From an uncultured Clostridia bacterium (GTDB taxonomy: Bacteria; Bacillota; Clostridia; Christensenellales; Borkfalkiaceae): a DNA stretch of 64,000 bases. The notes beneath the pieces were generated by a model that was not told the DNA's origin, searched no databases, and saw only the letters and a list, made by a program, of their open reading frames with translations. Shown piece after piece: positions 32,524 to 42,878 of this stretch (within the stretch, counting starts at the first letter, position 1; each line of letters begins with the position of its first letter). The stretch covers positions 1-64,000 of the forward strand of contig CAMRSY010000001.1 of assembly GCA_947053545.1 (NCBI GenBank), written 5' to 3'. Position numbers and translations under genes: made by a program.

Positions 32524-33324
32524 TTAAGGTCTTAAACCCATACCGCCCTCCAACGTAAGCGTTTCGCCCGTAAGATACTTAAAATCGGGGTGGGCAAGCT
32601 GAACACACACCCTGCCAATCTCCTTTTCGGGGTCGCCGTAGTGCCCCATAGGCGGCATTTTTACGTTTGCCTTAAACGCTTCGGGATAATTCTTTTCAAA
32701 CTGTTCCAGTTGCGCCGTCCAGGCTATAGGACATATTACGTTTACGTTTATTCCGTCCTTACCCCACTCGGTTGCCGCCACGCGCGAAAGACCGCGTATA
32801 CCCTCCTTAGCCGCCGCGTAAGCGCACTGCCCGTAGTTGCCGAACAGTCCCGCTCCGCTTGCAAAATTTATTACCGAACCCTTACTTTCTTTAAGGTAAG
32901 GATAACAAGCCTTCATATAGTAAAACGCCGCGTACAAACCGCTGTAAAGCGCCAAATCAAACTGTTCGGTCGTATGATCGGCAAGCGTTACGCCCGAAGC
33001 CGAAGCCTGCGCGTTATTAATAAGAACGTCTATGCGCCCAAACTTTTCGACAGCCCTTTTAACAACCCCTTCCACAACGGCAAGGTTGTCGGCGCCTGAA
33101 TTAACGTCTGCGGCAACGGTTAAAACCTTTACGCCGTATTCGCTTTCAAGCGCTTTTTTCGCGTCTTCGAGCTTTTTAACGTTTCTGCCCGTAATTACCA
33201 GATTTGCACCCTCTTTGGCATAAGCCGTTGCAATTCCGTAACCTATCGAGCCGCACCTTCCGTCGCTTAGCGCCGCATATCCCGCACCGGTTATAATTGC
33301 CGTTTTACCTGTCAAAAACCCCAT
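32524..33324 (-). CDS. Short-chain dehydrogenase/reductase
   Basis: A 266-residue SDR-fold NAD(P)-dependent oxidoreductase. Asn in LINNAQ, Ser in VINFASGAG, and YAAAK (Tyr/Lys of the YxxxK site) form the catalytic set. The glycine loop is unusual: ITGAGYAALSDGRCGSIGYG, in which about nine residues are inserted between TGAG and the terminal GxG. The C-terminal GETLTLEGGMGLRP is typical. The substrate is unknown. It starts five bases after the engB stop with AAGGAGAA upstream, inside a protease/ribosome operon where an SDR is unexpected. Confidence 0.9.
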   Translation of the reverse strand: MGFLTGKTAIITGAGYAALSDGRCGSIGYGIATAYAKEGANLVITGRNVKKLEDAKKALESEYGVKVLTVAADVNSGADNLAVVEGVVKRAVEKFGRIDVLINNAQASASGVTLADHTTEQFDLALYSGLYAAFYYMKACYPYLKESKGSVINFASGAGLFGNYGQCAYAAAKEGIRGLSRVAATEWGKDGINVNVICPIAWTAQLEQFEKNYPEAFKANVKMPPMGHYGDPEKEIGRVCVQLAHPDFKYLTGETLTLEGGMGLRP

Positions 33325-33329
33325 AATTT

Positions 33330-33932
33330 TTATTCTCCTTTAAAGCCGTGTAAATCCACGACTTTTTTTATTTCCTCAATAACTTTTTCCAGCCCGTAGC
33401 GCGATTTAGCGGACGTTGCAACAATGGCGTCTTTACCGCAGGTATAAGCCGTAGAAAGCACGGTTACGGCTTTGTTAAGCTGAGCCTTTGAAAGCTTGTC
33501 CGCTTTCGTAGCGATAACCGTAAACGGTATCAGCCTCTGGTATAAAAAGTTAACCATAACCCTGTCGTCCGCAGTGGGTTCGTGCCGTACGTCGCAAAGG
33601 GCGAACACGTGAGCAGGCATACATTCTTCGGCAAAAAAATCATCTAACAGCTTAGCCCATTTTTCCTTTTCGTTTTTACTGACCCTTGCATATCCGTAAC
33701 CGGGCAAATCGGCAAGGATAAATTCGCCGAAATCAAAATAATTTACAAGGCGCGTACGCCCCGGTTCGCCCGAAACTTTGGCAAGTTTTTTTTGGTTTGC
33801 AAGCATATTTATAAACGAGCTTTTGCCCACGTTAGATTTTCCGCACACGGCTATTATCGGTTTTTCCGCTGTTATAAACTGCGTTTTGCTAGCCGCGCTG
33901 GTTATAAATTTTGCGTTTGTGAAAGCGTTCAT
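33330..33932 (-). CDS. engB: Ribosome biogenesis GTPase EngB (YsxC)
   Basis: A 200-residue GTPase needed for 50S subunit assembly. G1 GKSNVGKSSF, G2 GRTRLVNYF, G3 DLPGYG, G4 TKADKL and G5 TSAK are present. Genomic position next to lon and clpX is the Firmicutes standard. ATG 33932 has AAAGGT upstream. Confidence 0.97.
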   Translation of the reverse strand: MNAFTNAKFITSAASKTQFITAEKPIIAVCGKSNVGKSSFINMLANQKKLAKVSGEPGRTRLVNYFDFGEFILADLPGYGYARVSKNEKEKWAKLLDDFFAEECMPAHVFALCDVRHEPTADDRVMVNFLYQRLIPFTVIATKADKLSKAQLNKAVTVLSTAYTCGKDAIVATSAKSRYGLEKVIEEIKKVVDLHGFKGE

Positions 33933-34017
33933 ACTTTACCTTTTAAATTATATTTATTCAACGTATCAAGCGCCAAAAGTTTTACGCGCTTTAATTATTT
34001 ATACAATTACCCCCGCA

Positions 34018-36339
34018 CTATATGCCGATTATCGCGTTTTTGAACACGTCGCACACGCTGGTAACGGGGATAAAATTAACGCTTTCCTTTACCGCATCCG
34101 GCACGTCTTCCAAATCTTTTAAATTGTCGTGGGGGATAATAACGTCTTTAACACCTATTCGGTAGGCGGCAAGCGATTTTTCCTTTAAACCGCCTATAGG
34201 TAAAACTCTGCCGCGCAAGGTGATTTCGCCCGTCATAGCTATATCGCGGCGTACGGGTTTTTTCGTAAACGCCGACAATATTGCCGTAGCCATAGTTATA
34301 CCCGCGCTCGGTCCGTCTTTGGGCGTTGCGCCCTCGGGCACGTGCACGTGTATGTCGGTAGACGTAAACTGTTCGTCCGTCAAACCGTAATCCGCCGCAT
34401 TAGAACGGATATAGCTTATTGCCGCACGGGCGCTTTCCTTCATAACGTCGCCCAGCTTACCCGTGAGAGTTACGTCGCCTTTACCGTGCATTGCCGAAAC
34501 CTCGATAGTAAGAGTAGTGCCGCCCACGGCCGTCCAAGCCAAACCGCACGCCGCGCCTATCAAATCGTTTTTCGGCATTTCGTCGCCGCGCTCGTACCTC
34601 GGCGCGCCCAGATATTCCGCAACGGCTTCTTCCGTAATGCTTTCGTGCAGTTTTTCGCCGTTCGCCTTTTTAACGGCCGTTTTACGGCACACGCCGTCTA
34701 TCTGCCTTTCAAGCGAACGCACGCCAGCTTCACGCGTATAGCCTTCCGCAATTTTGTCAATCGCCCGATCCGTAAAAGTGATATCGTTTTCGCTTAAACC
34801 GTTTGCAGCCAACTTTTTGGGTACAAGATAGCGCTTTGCTATTTCACGCTTTTCTTCAGGAGTGTATCCCGAAAGTTCTATTATTTCCATTCTGTCCAAA
34901 AGCGGCGCGGGAATAGTTGACAAATCGTTTGCGGTGGTTATAAACAGCACCTTAGATAAATCGTACGCCACCTCCAGATATCTGTCGCGGAAGGTTGAAT
35001 TCTGCGCAGGGTCCAACACCTCTAAAAGAGCGCTCGAAGGGTCGCCGTGAATGCTGTCGGACGAAAGCTTGTCTATTTCGTCTAAAAGGAACACGGGATT
35101 AACTGAACCTGCGTTTTTGATTGCGTTAATTATGCGCCCGGGCATTGCGCCCACATAAGTTTTTCGGTGACCGCGTATTTCCGACTCGTCGCGCACACCG
35201 CCAAGGCTCATACGCACAAACTTTCTGCCTAACGCGCGCGCAACCGACGTCGCAACCGACGTTTTACCGACGCCGGGAGGGCCTACAAAACATAAAATTG
35301 GCGCGTTCATACCGCCCGTAAGTTTTAACACGGCAAGATATTCGGTTATTCGTTCCTTAATTTTTTCCAGTCCGTAGTGATCGGCGTTCAATATTTCAAC
35401 AGCGTCGGACAAATTTTCGGTATCTTTGGTAGCAAAGTTCCACTCCAAATCCAAAAGCCAGTCGATGTAATTTCGTATAACGTTATAATCGGGTGACGAC
35501 GACTGCATACGCGACATACGCGACAACTCTTTAAGAGCTTTTTCCTCCGCCTCCGCAGGCATACCCTTAGCCTTTATTTTTTCTTCGAGTTCAGCCTTTT
35601 CGTTTTCGTCGTCGCCCAACTCGTTATGAATGGCTTTAAGCTGTTCGCGCAGGTAAAAATCTTTCTGCCCTTTTTCGATATTGCGCTTTACCGTTGCGCT
35701 TATTTTCTTTTCCAGCTTGGTTATTTCAAGTTCGTCGTTCAAAAAGCGGGTTAACAAGTCAAATTTACGGCTGAGCCTGTCCTCTTCAAGCAACAACTGC
35801 TTTTTTTCCACAGTAAGCTTTATAACGTTGGCGGCAGTATAAACAAACTCTTCCTTGTCCTCGCTGTTGCGCAACACATTTGTTACGTCCTCGCCTATAA
35901 GGCGGTTGGAAGGGCTGTCGATAATTTCGGTCATGGCATAGCGCGCGCTGCGCAGATACGCTTCTTCCAGCGTGGGTTCGTTTTTAACGAGCGGCGCTTT
36001 GTCCGCCGATACGAACAGACAGTTATCGCTTTCAATCACGCTTTTAACGCGCACGCGGTACAACCCCTTTCCCGTTACGCGCACGCGGTTTCCGGGAAGG
36101 TTTGTAACGCGGGCAACCGAAAACACAGTGCCGACACAGTAAAGGTCGTCCTGCGAAATCTGTTCCTTCTTTTCGTCGCGCTGGGCTACCGCAACAAGCA
36201 GTTTGCCCTTTTCCAGCGCGTTTTTCACCGCGGCGAGCGTAATAAGCCTGCCCGCGTCGAACGACGTAGTTACATATGGCAATACCACTCTGCCGCGAAG
36301 CGCTACCAAAGGTAATAATCTGCTTTCTTCTTCTGACAT
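34018..36339 (-). CDS. lon: ATP-dependent protease Lon
   Basis: A 773-residue AAA+ serine protease degrading misfolded and regulatory proteins in the cytoplasm. An N-terminal LON substrate domain ([15 protein letters not shown]...) is followed by a coiled coil; Walker [14 protein letters not shown], Walker [12 protein letters not shown], and the protease domain with nucleophile Ser in [14 protein letters not shown] and Lys in [14 protein letters not shown] start at ATG 36339 with GAGG five bases upstream, not the GTG two codons earlier. It lies downstream of a terminator, so lon needs its own promoter; none is convincing in 36340-36460. Confidence 0.97.
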   Translation of the reverse strand: MSEEESRLLPLVALRGRVVLPYVTTSFDAGRLITLAAVKNALEKGKLLVAVAQRDEKKEQISQDDLYCVGTVFSVARVTNLPGNRVRVTGKGLYRVRVKSVIESDNCLFVSADKAPLVKNEPTLEEAYLRSARYAMTEIIDSPSNRLIGEDVTNVLRNSEDKEEFVYTAANVIKLTVEKKQLLLEEDRLSRKFDLLTRFLNDELEITKLEKKISATVKRNIEKGQKDFYLREQLKAIHNELGDDENEKAELEEKIKAKGMPAEAEEKALKELSRMSRMQSSSPDYNVIRNYIDWLLDLEWNFATKDTENLSDAVEILNADHYGLEKIKERITEYLAVLKLTGGMNAPILCFVGPPGVGKTSVATSVARALGRKFVRMSLGGVRDESEIRGHRKTYVGAMPGRIINAIKNAGSVNPVFLLDEIDKLSSDSIHGDPSSALLEVLDPAQNSTFRDRYLEVAYDLSKVLFITTANDLSTIPAPLLDRMEIIELSGYTPEEKREIAKRYLVPKKLAANGLSENDITFTDRAIDKIAEGYTREAGVRSLERQIDGVCRKTAVKKANGEKLHESITEEAVAEYLGAPRYERGDEMPKNDLIGAACGLAWTAVGGTTLTIEVSAMHGKGDVTLTGKLGDVMKESARAAISYIRSNAADYGLTDEQFTSTDIHVHVPEGATPKDGPSAGITMATAILSAFTKKPVRRDIAMTGEITLRGRVLPIGGLKEKSLAAYRIGVKDVIIPHDNLKDLEDVPDAVKESVNFIPVTSVCDVFKNAIIGI

Positions 36340-36461
36340 AAACACCTCGTAATTCGAATAACTGCCAAATACAGTACCCGCCGTACGCCGGCAGAACTTT
36401 ATTTGTTTTATTTCCGAATTTTCATTTCAACACAATTTAAGCTGCTCAAGGCAAAAAGCGT

Positions 36462-36488
36462 AAAAAAGGGGAAGCGCGCAACTTCCCC
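36462..36488 (-). terminator. Terminator after clpX
   Basis: Seven-bp stem (GGGGAAG / CTTCCCC) followed by six Ts on the minus strand, 15 bases past the clpX stop. Some read-through to lon is possible. Confidence 0.85.
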
Positions 36489-36502
36489 CTGTAAACCGCC
36501 GT

Positions 36503-37729
36503 TTAAGCGCTCTTTTTATATACGATTTTAGGTTCCGCCCTGTCGGTTATGCACTTTTGCGTAACAATTACTTCTTCAACGTTTTTCTCCGACGGAATTT
36601 TATACATCACCGACGTCATAAATCCTTCGATAATAGTACGCAATCCCCTCGCGCCCGTCTTTAAACCTATTGCCGTACGCGCTATTTCTTTAACCGCCTC
36701 TTCCTCGACGGTTAATTTAACGCCGTCAAGCGCCATAAGCTTCTGATACTGCTTAATTATGGCGTTTCTGGGTTCGGTTAATATATTTACAAGCGCGGTT
36801 TCGTCAAGCGGATGTAAAGCAACCACAATGGGTACGCGCCCTACAAATTCGGGAATCAGCCCGAACTTGGTCAAATCCTGCGGCTTAACGTCTTCAAGCG
36901 ACTTATACATATCCGTATCGGCGTTTTTAACCTCGCCGCCGAAACCGAGCGAAGCCGTATCCTTTCTTGCCTGAACTATTTTATCAAGCCCGACAAAAGC
37001 GCCGCCGCAAATAAACAGAATATTTGTCGTATCTATACGCAGACATTCCTGCTGGGGATGCTTTCTTCCGCCCTGGGGAGGAACGTTTGCAACCGTGCTT
37101 TCAATAATTTTTAAAAGCGCCTGCTGAACCCCCTCGCCCGAAACGTCGCGAGTGATGGAAACATTTTCGCTTTTACGCGCAATTTTATCTATTTCATCGA
37201 TATAAATAATTCCGCGTTCTGCCTTTTCCACGTTATAATCGGCATTTTGAATAAGCTTTAAAAGTATGTTTTCAACGTCTTCACCCACATACCCCGCCTC
37301 TGTCAACGTGGTTGCGTCGGTAGTTGCGAAAGGCACGTTTAAAATTTTTGCAAGCGTACGCGCAAGCAAAGTTTTTCCGCTGCCGGTAGGGCCGAGAAGC
37401 AAGATATTGCTTTTTTCTATTTCCACGTCCTCAAGTTCGCCAGACGTAAGCTTGTTGTTTATACGCTTGTAATGGTTATACACTGCAACCGACAAAACCC
37501 TTTTCGCCTCGTCCTGCCCGACGATATACTTGTCTAATTCTTCCTTTATTTCGGCAGGTTTTTTTAATGCAACGGGTTCAACGCTATCGTCCGCCGTGTC
37601 CCTTAACATATCCCTGCAAATTTCCACGCACTCGTCGCAGATAAACGAATCGTTCTGACCCGCGATAAGCCTTTTAACCAAATCTTCGGGCTTGCCGCAG
37701 AACGAACAGAATTTTTGATTGTTTTTCAT
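36503..37729 (-). CDS. clpX: ATP-dependent Clp protease ATPase ClpX
   Basis: A 408-residue AAA+ unfoldase that feeds ClpP. The N-terminal zinc-binding domain has Cys8, Cys11, Cys31 and Cys34 (CSFCG and CDECVEIC). Walker [12 protein letters not shown], Walker [14 protein letters not shown], sensor region [14 protein letters not shown] and the ClpP-docking loop region are typical. It lies downstream of tig and clpP on the same strand. Confidence 0.98.
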   Translation of the reverse strand: MKNNQKFCSFCGKPEDLVKRLIAGQNDSFICDECVEICRDMLRDTADDSVEPVALKKPAEIKEELDKYIVGQDEAKRVLSVAVYNHYKRINNKLTSGELEDVEIEKSNILLLGPTGSGKTLLARTLAKILNVPFATTDATTLTEAGYVGEDVENILLKLIQNADYNVEKAERGIIYIDEIDKIARKSENVSITRDVSGEGVQQALLKIIESTVANVPPQGGRKHPQQECLRIDTTNILFICGGAFVGLDKIVQARKDTASLGFGGEVKNADTDMYKSLEDVKPQDLTKFGLIPEFVGRVPIVVALHPLDETALVNILTEPRNAIIKQYQKLMALDGVKLTVEEEAVKEIARTAIGLKTGARGLRTIIEGFMTSVMYKIPSEKNVEEVIVTQKCITDRAEPKIVYKKSA

Positions 37730-37812
37730 TTAATACTCCCACACGCGCTTTAACCAGACGCGCCGCGCACTTTTTCCGTGCAGAAACAATTATTGACCTT
37801 TATTTAAAAAAA

Positions 37813-38409
37813 TTATCTCTTAAAGAAAACTTTATCGATAAGCCCGTAGTTCATCGCGTCTTCCGCCGACAGATAATTGTCCCTGTCGGTGTCGCGTTCA
37901 ATCTGCTCGATGGGCTTGCCGCTGTTTGCCGCCAAAATGGTGTTAAGTTTTTTCTTTGTCTTTAAAATATGTTCGGCGGCAATTTTAATATCGCTTGCCT
38001 GACCCTGCGCGCCGCCAAGAGGCTGGTGAATCATAATTTCACTGTTCGGCAGAGCAAATCTTTTACCCTTCGCTCCGCTTGAAAGAAGAAACGCACCCAT
38101 AGACGCAGCCATTCCTATGCAGATTGTTGACACGTCGCACTTAATATAATTCATAGTGTCGTAAATGGCAAGTCCCGCCGAAACCGAGCCGCCGGGGCTG
38201 TTGATATAGAGATTAATATCTTTCGAAGGGTCTTTCGCTTCAAGGTAAATAAGCTGCGCTACAACAGTGTTTGCAACCGCGTCGTCTATTTCGCCGCTTA
38301 AGAAAATAATTCTGTCCTCCAAAAGTCTGGAATAAATGTCGTATGAACGCTCGCCCCTGGACGTCTGCTCGACAATATAGGGAATAAGCGCGCTTTTTTC
38401 GTGTGCCAT
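37813..38409 (-). CDS. clpP: ATP-dependent Clp protease proteolytic subunit ClpP
   Basis: A 198-residue serine peptidase forming the tetradecameric chamber. Ser103 in [11 protein letters not shown] and His128 in [11 protein letters not shown] form the active site, with the Asp in the [12 protein letters not shown] stretch. ATG 38409 is chosen because AAAGGAG lies seven bases upstream; the frame extends ten codons further to 38439 without support. Confidence 0.98.
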   Translation of the reverse strand: MAHEKSALIPYIVEQTSRGERSYDIYSRLLEDRIIFLSGEIDDAVANTVVAQLIYLEAKDPSKDINLYINSPGGSVSAGLAIYDTMNYIKCDVSTICIGMAASMGAFLLSSGAKGKRFALPNSEIMIHQPLGGAQGQASDIKIAAEHILKTKKKLNTILAANSGKPIEQIERDTDRDNYLSAEDAMNYGLIDKVFFKR

Positions 38410-38447
38410 AAATAAACTCCTTTCGCCTTGTTTGCGCAATTATTATT

Positions 38448-38484
38448 TACGGCGGCAAAACCTTTTAAAGTTACAGCCGCCGTA
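38448..38484. other. Hairpin between tig and clpP
   Basis: Nine-bp stem TACGGCGGC / GCCGCCGTA with a 19-base loop. There is no U-run on either strand, so it is more likely an RNA processing or stability element than a terminator. Confidence 0.4.
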
Positions 38485-38511
38485 CAAAAAATCAGTTATA
38501 CAATCCTTAAC

Positions 38512-39804
38512 TTAAGCAACAAGATTGTTGTTTGCGGTAAGGAAATCGAAAAGCTTGGTTATTACTATATCGTTGGCGATATATTCAAGCCTTCTTCCGT
38601 CAAGGTTTTTCTTATATTCCTCTACGGTTTTATCCACCGATTCCGCCTGTTTTGCTATTTCCGCCTCGATTTCTTCGGGCGTTGCGGTTATTTTTTCGTC
38701 CTTTACAATCTTTTCGATAACAAGCTGGTTTAAAACGCGTCCTCTTGCCTGTTCGTTGAACTGCGCGCGGAACTGTTCCATCGTCTGACCCATATACTCG
38801 ATATAGTCCTTAAGCTGCAAACCCTGATATGCAAGCCTGCCGGCAAAATCGTTTACTATAGAATCAACCTCGCCCTCGATCATAGCCTGCGGTATTTCGC
38901 ACTCGCAAGTTTGGCAAATAGCCTGTAAAATGCTGTTTTCAGTCTGGTCGCGGCTGTCGTTCTTAGCCTTGTTTTCAAGGCGGGTTTTCACCCTTTCCAT
39001 ATAATCGGCAACCGTGTCGCAGCCTGCGTACTTTTTAACGTATTCGTCTGTAAGCTCGGGCAATTCCTTACCCTTTATCGAATGAAGCTTTATGCTGAAA
39101 GTAGCGTCTTTATCCCTTAAATTGTCGGCCTGGTAATCGGAAGGAAAACGCACTACGATATCCTTTTCTTCGCCGATTTTCATACCCGCAACCTGCTCTT
39201 CGAAGCCGGGAATAAACGAACCGCTGCCAAGTTCCAAATCGTACTTTTCCATCGAGCCGCCGGCAAACAATTCGTTATCCACTTTACCCGCAAAGTCAAT
39301 GTTTACGGTGTCGCCCTTACGGCACGCCCTGTCGGTAACTTCTACTGTTTTAGCTTCTCTAAGAAGAATTTTATCCGCTTCGGTTTTTATTTCCTCTTCG
39401 GTCACATTATATTCATACTTTTTAATTTCTAAACCCTTGTAGCTACCTATTTTTACATCGGGCTTTACGGGAACAATAGCCGTAAGCACTATTTTTTCGT
39501 CGGTTAATTCGTCAACCGAAAGGTCGGGAGCGCCGACCGCGGTAAAGCTTTCCTTTTCCTTTTCGATAATTTCGGGATAGTTTTCGGAATAGAGCACGTT
39601 GAAAGCGTCGTCGAAGAAAACGCCCTTGCCGTAATAGTTTTCTATTACTGGTTTGGGGCACTTGCCCTTTCTGAAACCGGGAACGGCGTACTTGCCGCGC
39701 GTTCTTAAATACGCCTTGTCAAGCGCGCTTTTCCATTCGTCGCCGTTAAAGGTTATAACCAGTTTTACCGTGCTTTTTTCAGCTGATTCGAAAGTGTAAT
39801 TCAT
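38512..39804 (-). CDS. tig: Trigger factor
   Basis: A 430-residue ribosome-associated chaperone with the usual three parts: ribosome-binding N-domain (VPGFRKGKCPKPVIENYYG), FKBP-like PPIase domain (KGDTVNIDFAGKVDNELFAG) and helical C-domain with long charged helices. Together with clpP and clpX it forms the usual protein-quality cluster. ATG 39804 has a ribosome site AGGAG. Confidence 0.97.
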   Translation of the reverse strand: MNYTFESAEKSTVKLVITFNGDEWKSALDKAYLRTRGKYAVPGFRKGKCPKPVIENYYGKGVFFDDAFNVLYSENYPEIIEKEKESFTAVGAPDLSVDELTDEKIVLTAIVPVKPDVKIGSYKGLEIKKYEYNVTEEEIKTEADKILLREAKTVEVTDRACRKGDTVNIDFAGKVDNELFAGGSMEKYDLELGSGSFIPGFEEQVAGMKIGEEKDIVVRFPSDYQADNLRDKDATFSIKLHSIKGKELPELTDEYVKKYAGCDTVADYMERVKTRLENKAKNDSRDQTENSILQAICQTCECEIPQAMIEGEVDSIVNDFAGRLAYQGLQLKDYIEYMGQTMEQFRAQFNEQARGRVLNQLVIEKIVKDEKITATPEEIEAEIAKQAESVDKTVEEYKKNLDGRRLEYIANDIVITKLFDFLTANNNLVA

Positions 39805-39900
39805 TTAAATTCTCCTGATTGAAAATGCCAATTATTTTATACGGACAATATTTTAACACAATTCTTTTATTTTGAAAAGCGTTTTTGTACTCCTTTACAT

Positions 39901-39929
39901 TTTACTTTTCACTTTTTTTAGGTTATAAT
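39901..39929 (+). promoter_or_regulatory. Promoter of rqcH
   Basis: TTTACT (39901-39906), 17 bp, TATAAT (39924-39929); about 50-base leader to the ATG at 39987. Confidence 0.65.
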
Positions 39930-39986
39930 TTTAAAACGGTACCGGCGCGGAGCGTCAAACCGAATTTACGCCTAAGGAACAAAGCA

Positions 39987-41672
39987 ATGCCGCAGGACGC
40001 GTTTACTTTACGGTACGTCAAAGACGAATTAAACGGGCTTTTCGCCGGCGGAAAGATCTCGAAAATTAATCAACCGTCGAAAGACCTGCTCTCTCTATTA
40101 ATATACACGCGTAGCGGCACGGTTAAACTGGATATCGATTTATCGGCTAAATATTGCAGAGTAAGCGCAGGCGAGAAAACCGATTTACCCAATCCGAAAA
40201 CGGCGCCGAATTTTTGTATGCTTTTACGCAAGCATTTACAAAACGCAGAAATACTTTTTGTAGGGCAGGCGGGATTTGAAAGAGTTTTGTATTTCGATTT
40301 CAAATGTTTTTCCGAATTTGAAATAACCGCTATGCGCCTTTATCTGGAGATTATGGGCAAGTACTCGAACGCGGTGCTTGTTAAAGAAGACGGCGTGATT
40401 GCGGGGGCATTGAAAACCGCTTCGCTGGAGACGGGGGCGCGGCGGATTATGATGAGCGGGGCGAAATACGCCTTACCCGAAAAACAGGATAAAGCTGACC
40501 CGACCGACCTTAATGCGCTAAAAAATGCGTTTGAAAGAAAAAGCGGAGACGCTGCAAAATTTATTGCGGACAACGTTGCCGGAATTGCTTACGTTACGGC
40601 CGACGACATAGTAAATTTATACGGAGAAAACGTTACCGCGGAAGAGGTTTTCGAATATGTGAACTGCGGCGCTTACACTCCCTGCGTAGTATACCGCGGC
40701 GGTGCACCCGCCGACTTTAAAGCCCGCCTTACGAAAGGCGCAAAACCGTATAGAAGTCTTTTGGAAGCGCAGGCGGAATGTTATACCGCGGCAATTACCG
40801 AAAAGCGGTTTAACGACAAAAAACGCAAACTTGTTTCCGCTGTAGCTTCAGCCGAAAAAAAGTCGGAAAAACGGCTTGCATTAAACCTTGAAAAGCTTGC
40901 GGAATGCGATAAAGCGGAGGAAATAAAACTTAAAGGCGAACTGATTACCGCCAACATATATGCCGTTGAACGGGGCGCCGGCTTATTTAAAGCGGTTAAC
41001 TACTACGATGAAAATTGCAGTACGGTTTCTATAGAACTCGACCCCCGCTTAACCCCCTCTCAGAATGCTCAAAAGTACTATAAAAAATATGCGAAATTAA
41101 AGCGCGCGGCAATAAATTTGCATGCGCAGAAAAGTGAAAACGAAGATAGACTGACTTATCTTAACACCATTTCGGAAAACATTAAGCTTGCGGAAAATTT
41201 AACCGATTTAGCGGAAACCGAACAGGAGCTTATTTCCCTTTCGCTGCTGCCCGCAAACGAAAGCAAAGGCGGCAGAAAAACAGGGAAAAAAACCGAAGAA
41301 GACGCGCCTTTCCGCAGATACGTTTACAACGGCTTTACCGTTGTCTGCGGGCGTAACAACAGGCAGAACGACAGAATTATAAAAGGACTGAGCGCAAACG
41401 ATTTATGGCTGCACGTAAAAGGCTATCATTCCTCCCACGTTGCGGTGCTGTGCGGGGAAGGAAACGCCGACAACGGCGCGGTTAAGTTTGCCGCCGAAAT
41501 ATGCGCTTATTATTCGGAAGCGCGGGGAAAGGATAAAGTACCCGTGGACTACACATTAAAAAAATACGTTAAAAAACCTAACGGAGCAAACGCAGGGTTT
41601 GCGGTTTATACCGACTTTAAAACCATAATAGTTGCGCCCCGCGCTCATACGGAGGCTAAATCAGATGAGTAA
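39987..41672 (+). CDS. rqcH: NFACT-family protein RqcH (fibronectin-binding-like)
   Basis: A 561-residue protein of ribosome-associated quality control: bacterial RqcH binds 50S-peptidyl-tRNA complexes and directs Ala-tail synthesis that marks stalled peptides for ClpXP. NFACT-N starts DAFTLRYVKDELNGLFAGGK and contains the FVGQAGFERVLYFDF stretch; a long charged helical (coiled-coil) middle at about residues 260-400 is followed by NFACT-R with DLWLHVKGYHSSHVAVL. I start at ATG 39987 because AAGGAAC lies six bases upstream; the frame stays open from 39885 but reads promoter sequence. Confidence 0.93.
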   Translation: MPQDAFTLRYVKDELNGLFAGGKISKINQPSKDLLSLLIYTRSGTVKLDIDLSAKYCRVSAGEKTDLPNPKTAPNFCMLLRKHLQNAEILFVGQAGFERVLYFDFKCFSEFEITAMRLYLEIMGKYSNAVLVKEDGVIAGALKTASLETGARRIMMSGAKYALPEKQDKADPTDLNALKNAFERKSGDAAKFIADNVAGIAYVTADDIVNLYGENVTAEEVFEYVNCGAYTPCVVYRGGAPADFKARLTKGAKPYRSLLEAQAECYTAAITEKRFNDKKRKLVSAVASAEKKSEKRLALNLEKLAECDKAEEIKLKGELITANIYAVERGAGLFKAVNYYDENCSTVSIELDPRLTPSQNAQKYYKKYAKLKRAAINLHAQKSENEDRLTYLNTISENIKLAENLTDLAETEQELISLSLLPANESKGGRKTGKKTEEDAPFRRYVYNGFTVVCGRNNRQNDRIIKGLSANDLWLHVKGYHSSHVAVLCGEGNADNGAVKFAAEICAYYSEARGKDKVPVDYTLKKYVKKPNGANAGFAVYTDFKTIIVAPRAHTEAKSDE

Positions 41673-42012
41673 AAATACTGAAAACAAAACGGATAAGGAA
41701 CAGACGCCCGTTGAAGAAGGCAAAAAGAATTATACTCTTTTATACATTGCGATTGGCTGCCTTGCGGTATCGGCAGTATTGTTCGCGCTTGCATTTATTT
41801 TAAGCGGCTTAACCCCGCTGAAAGGAGCGGGAGTTTATCTGTTGATTGCAAGCATGCTTTTTGCGCTTGCTTCCGCCTCGTTTTTAAACGGACAAAAACG
41901 CAAATCATACAATACCGTATGCAAAATAGTACGCGTTTTAAGCTATGTTTTGATGGTAGCGGCGCTTGCCGTTTTCGTTATAGGCGCAAGCCTTGCGGGC
42001 ACTGCAAAGTAA
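41665..42012 (+). CDS. Three-span membrane protein coupled to rqcH
   Basis: A 115-residue protein with a charged cytoplasmic start (KNTENKTDKEQTPVEEGKK) and three spans (about 24-47, 53-74 and 88-110). ATG 41665 has GGAGG nine bases upstream and overlaps the rqcH stop by 8 bp, so it is translated in coupling. No family is recognised. Confidence 0.72.
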   Translation: MSKNTENKTDKEQTPVEEGKKNYTLLYIAIGCLAVSAVLFALAFILSGLTPLKGAGVYLLIASMLFALASASFLNGQKRKSYNTVCKIVRVLSYVLMVAALAVFVIGASLAGTAK

Positions 42013-42052
42013 AAAGAATAAAAAAGCTGATTTTGTGCCATTATTTAAATAA

Positions 42053-42433
42053 ATGGAAGAAATTTGCAACAATCTTTCCGCCGTGCTTTGCCAAGCGGGT
42101 TTAGGCGGTTATAAAATTTTTTACGAAGAAGAACTTTGCGACTGCCTGCCCGACAGTATGCGTAACCGCGAAACGCTTGAAGCCGCCCTTAAAAATTTAA
42201 GCGAATGCGGTTGTATCGACGTGAAATACGCGCGCGGCAGCACTTTTTGCATAGCAAGTTTAAAAAAATACGAGGCTCAGGCACCCGAAAAACAAGTTGC
42301 CGAAACGCCTGCAAATCTTGACGGTCCGAAACCCGCGGTTAAATTAAAAACTTATTTAACCGTTTCGCTTTGCGCGTTTTTGGGAGGTGCTGCAGGAGGT
42401 GCGGTAGCCGCGGTTTTGGGGGCGGTGCTTTAA
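42053..42433 (+). CDS. Winged-helix-like protein with a C-terminal membrane anchor (copy 1)
   Basis: A 126-residue protein. Residues 1-80 look like a winged helix (AVLCQAGLGGYKIFYEEELC, then RNRETLEAALKNLSECGCI and a strand pair with VKYARGSTFCI). A Pro/Ala-rich linker follows, then one span of Gly/Ala/Val character at the end (CAFLGGAAGGAVAAVLGAVL). It is followed after one base by a paralogue with the same layout. It is probably a membrane-tethered cytoplasmic domain; DNA binding is not proven. No SD is clear. Confidence 0.7.
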   Translation: MEEICNNLSAVLCQAGLGGYKIFYEEELCDCLPDSMRNRETLEAALKNLSECGCIDVKYARGSTFCIASLKKYEAQAPEKQVAETPANLDGPKPAVKLKTYLTVSLCAFLGGAAGGAVAAVLGAVL

Positions 42434-42434
42434 T

Positions 42435-42797
42435 ATGCTTAACCGCTGCGAAACCGACGTTATGAGCGCGGTGTACTGTCTGTGCGACGGAACTGACGGA
42501 TGCCTTGTTTCACCTCTGGATATATTAAGCGTTTTGCCTGCAAGGCGGAAATACAGCCGCCAGCGTTTGGACGACGCTTTAAACAGCCTGCAGTCGGACG
42601 GCTACCTTGACGTTATCCCCTCGGAAAGAAAAGGCGAAAAGATGTATGTTATAGCCTTAAAGGAAAGCGGGCTGGCCTTTAAACGCAACCAAAGGCAAAG
42701 GCGGCAGGATATTTTAAATAAAATATTTCTTGCCATGGTCGGCGCAGTTGCAACGTTTATTTTCGGATTGATTTTGAAGGCGATTTTTCACGTGTAA
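42435..42797 (+). CDS. Winged-helix-like protein with a C-terminal membrane anchor (copy 2)
   Basis: A 120-residue paralogue of the preceding gene: CETDVMSAVYCLCDGTDGCL, RQRLDDALNSLQSDGYLDVI and KGEKMYVIALKESGLAF match a winged-helix plan, followed by a basic stretch (KRNQRQRRQD) and a tail span (LAMVGAVATFIFGLILKAIF). The two genes are one base apart (stop 42431-42433, start 42435) and must be co-translated. A hetero-pair is likely. Confidence 0.72.
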   Translation: MLNRCETDVMSAVYCLCDGTDGCLVSPLDILSVLPARRKYSRQRLDDALNSLQSDGYLDVIPSERKGEKMYVIALKESGLAFKRNQRQRRQDILNKIFLAMVGAVATFIFGLILKAIFHV

Positions 42798-42828
42798 ATA
42801 ATAATTACCCCCTGCATATTACGCAAAT

Positions 42829-42860
42829 AACCCCGACGCGCACAGTTTCGCGTCGGGGTT
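42829..42860. terminator. Convergent terminator
   Basis: Twelve-bp stem AACCCCGACGCG with its complement and an 8-base loop, between stops at 42797 (+) and 42879 (-). Confidence 0.88.
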
Positions 42861-42878
42861 AAGTAATTTTTTAAACCG

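Noticed and set aside
38448..38484. Hairpin between tig and clpP as terminator
   Set aside because: Large loop and no U-run on either strand; kept only as an unassigned hairpin.
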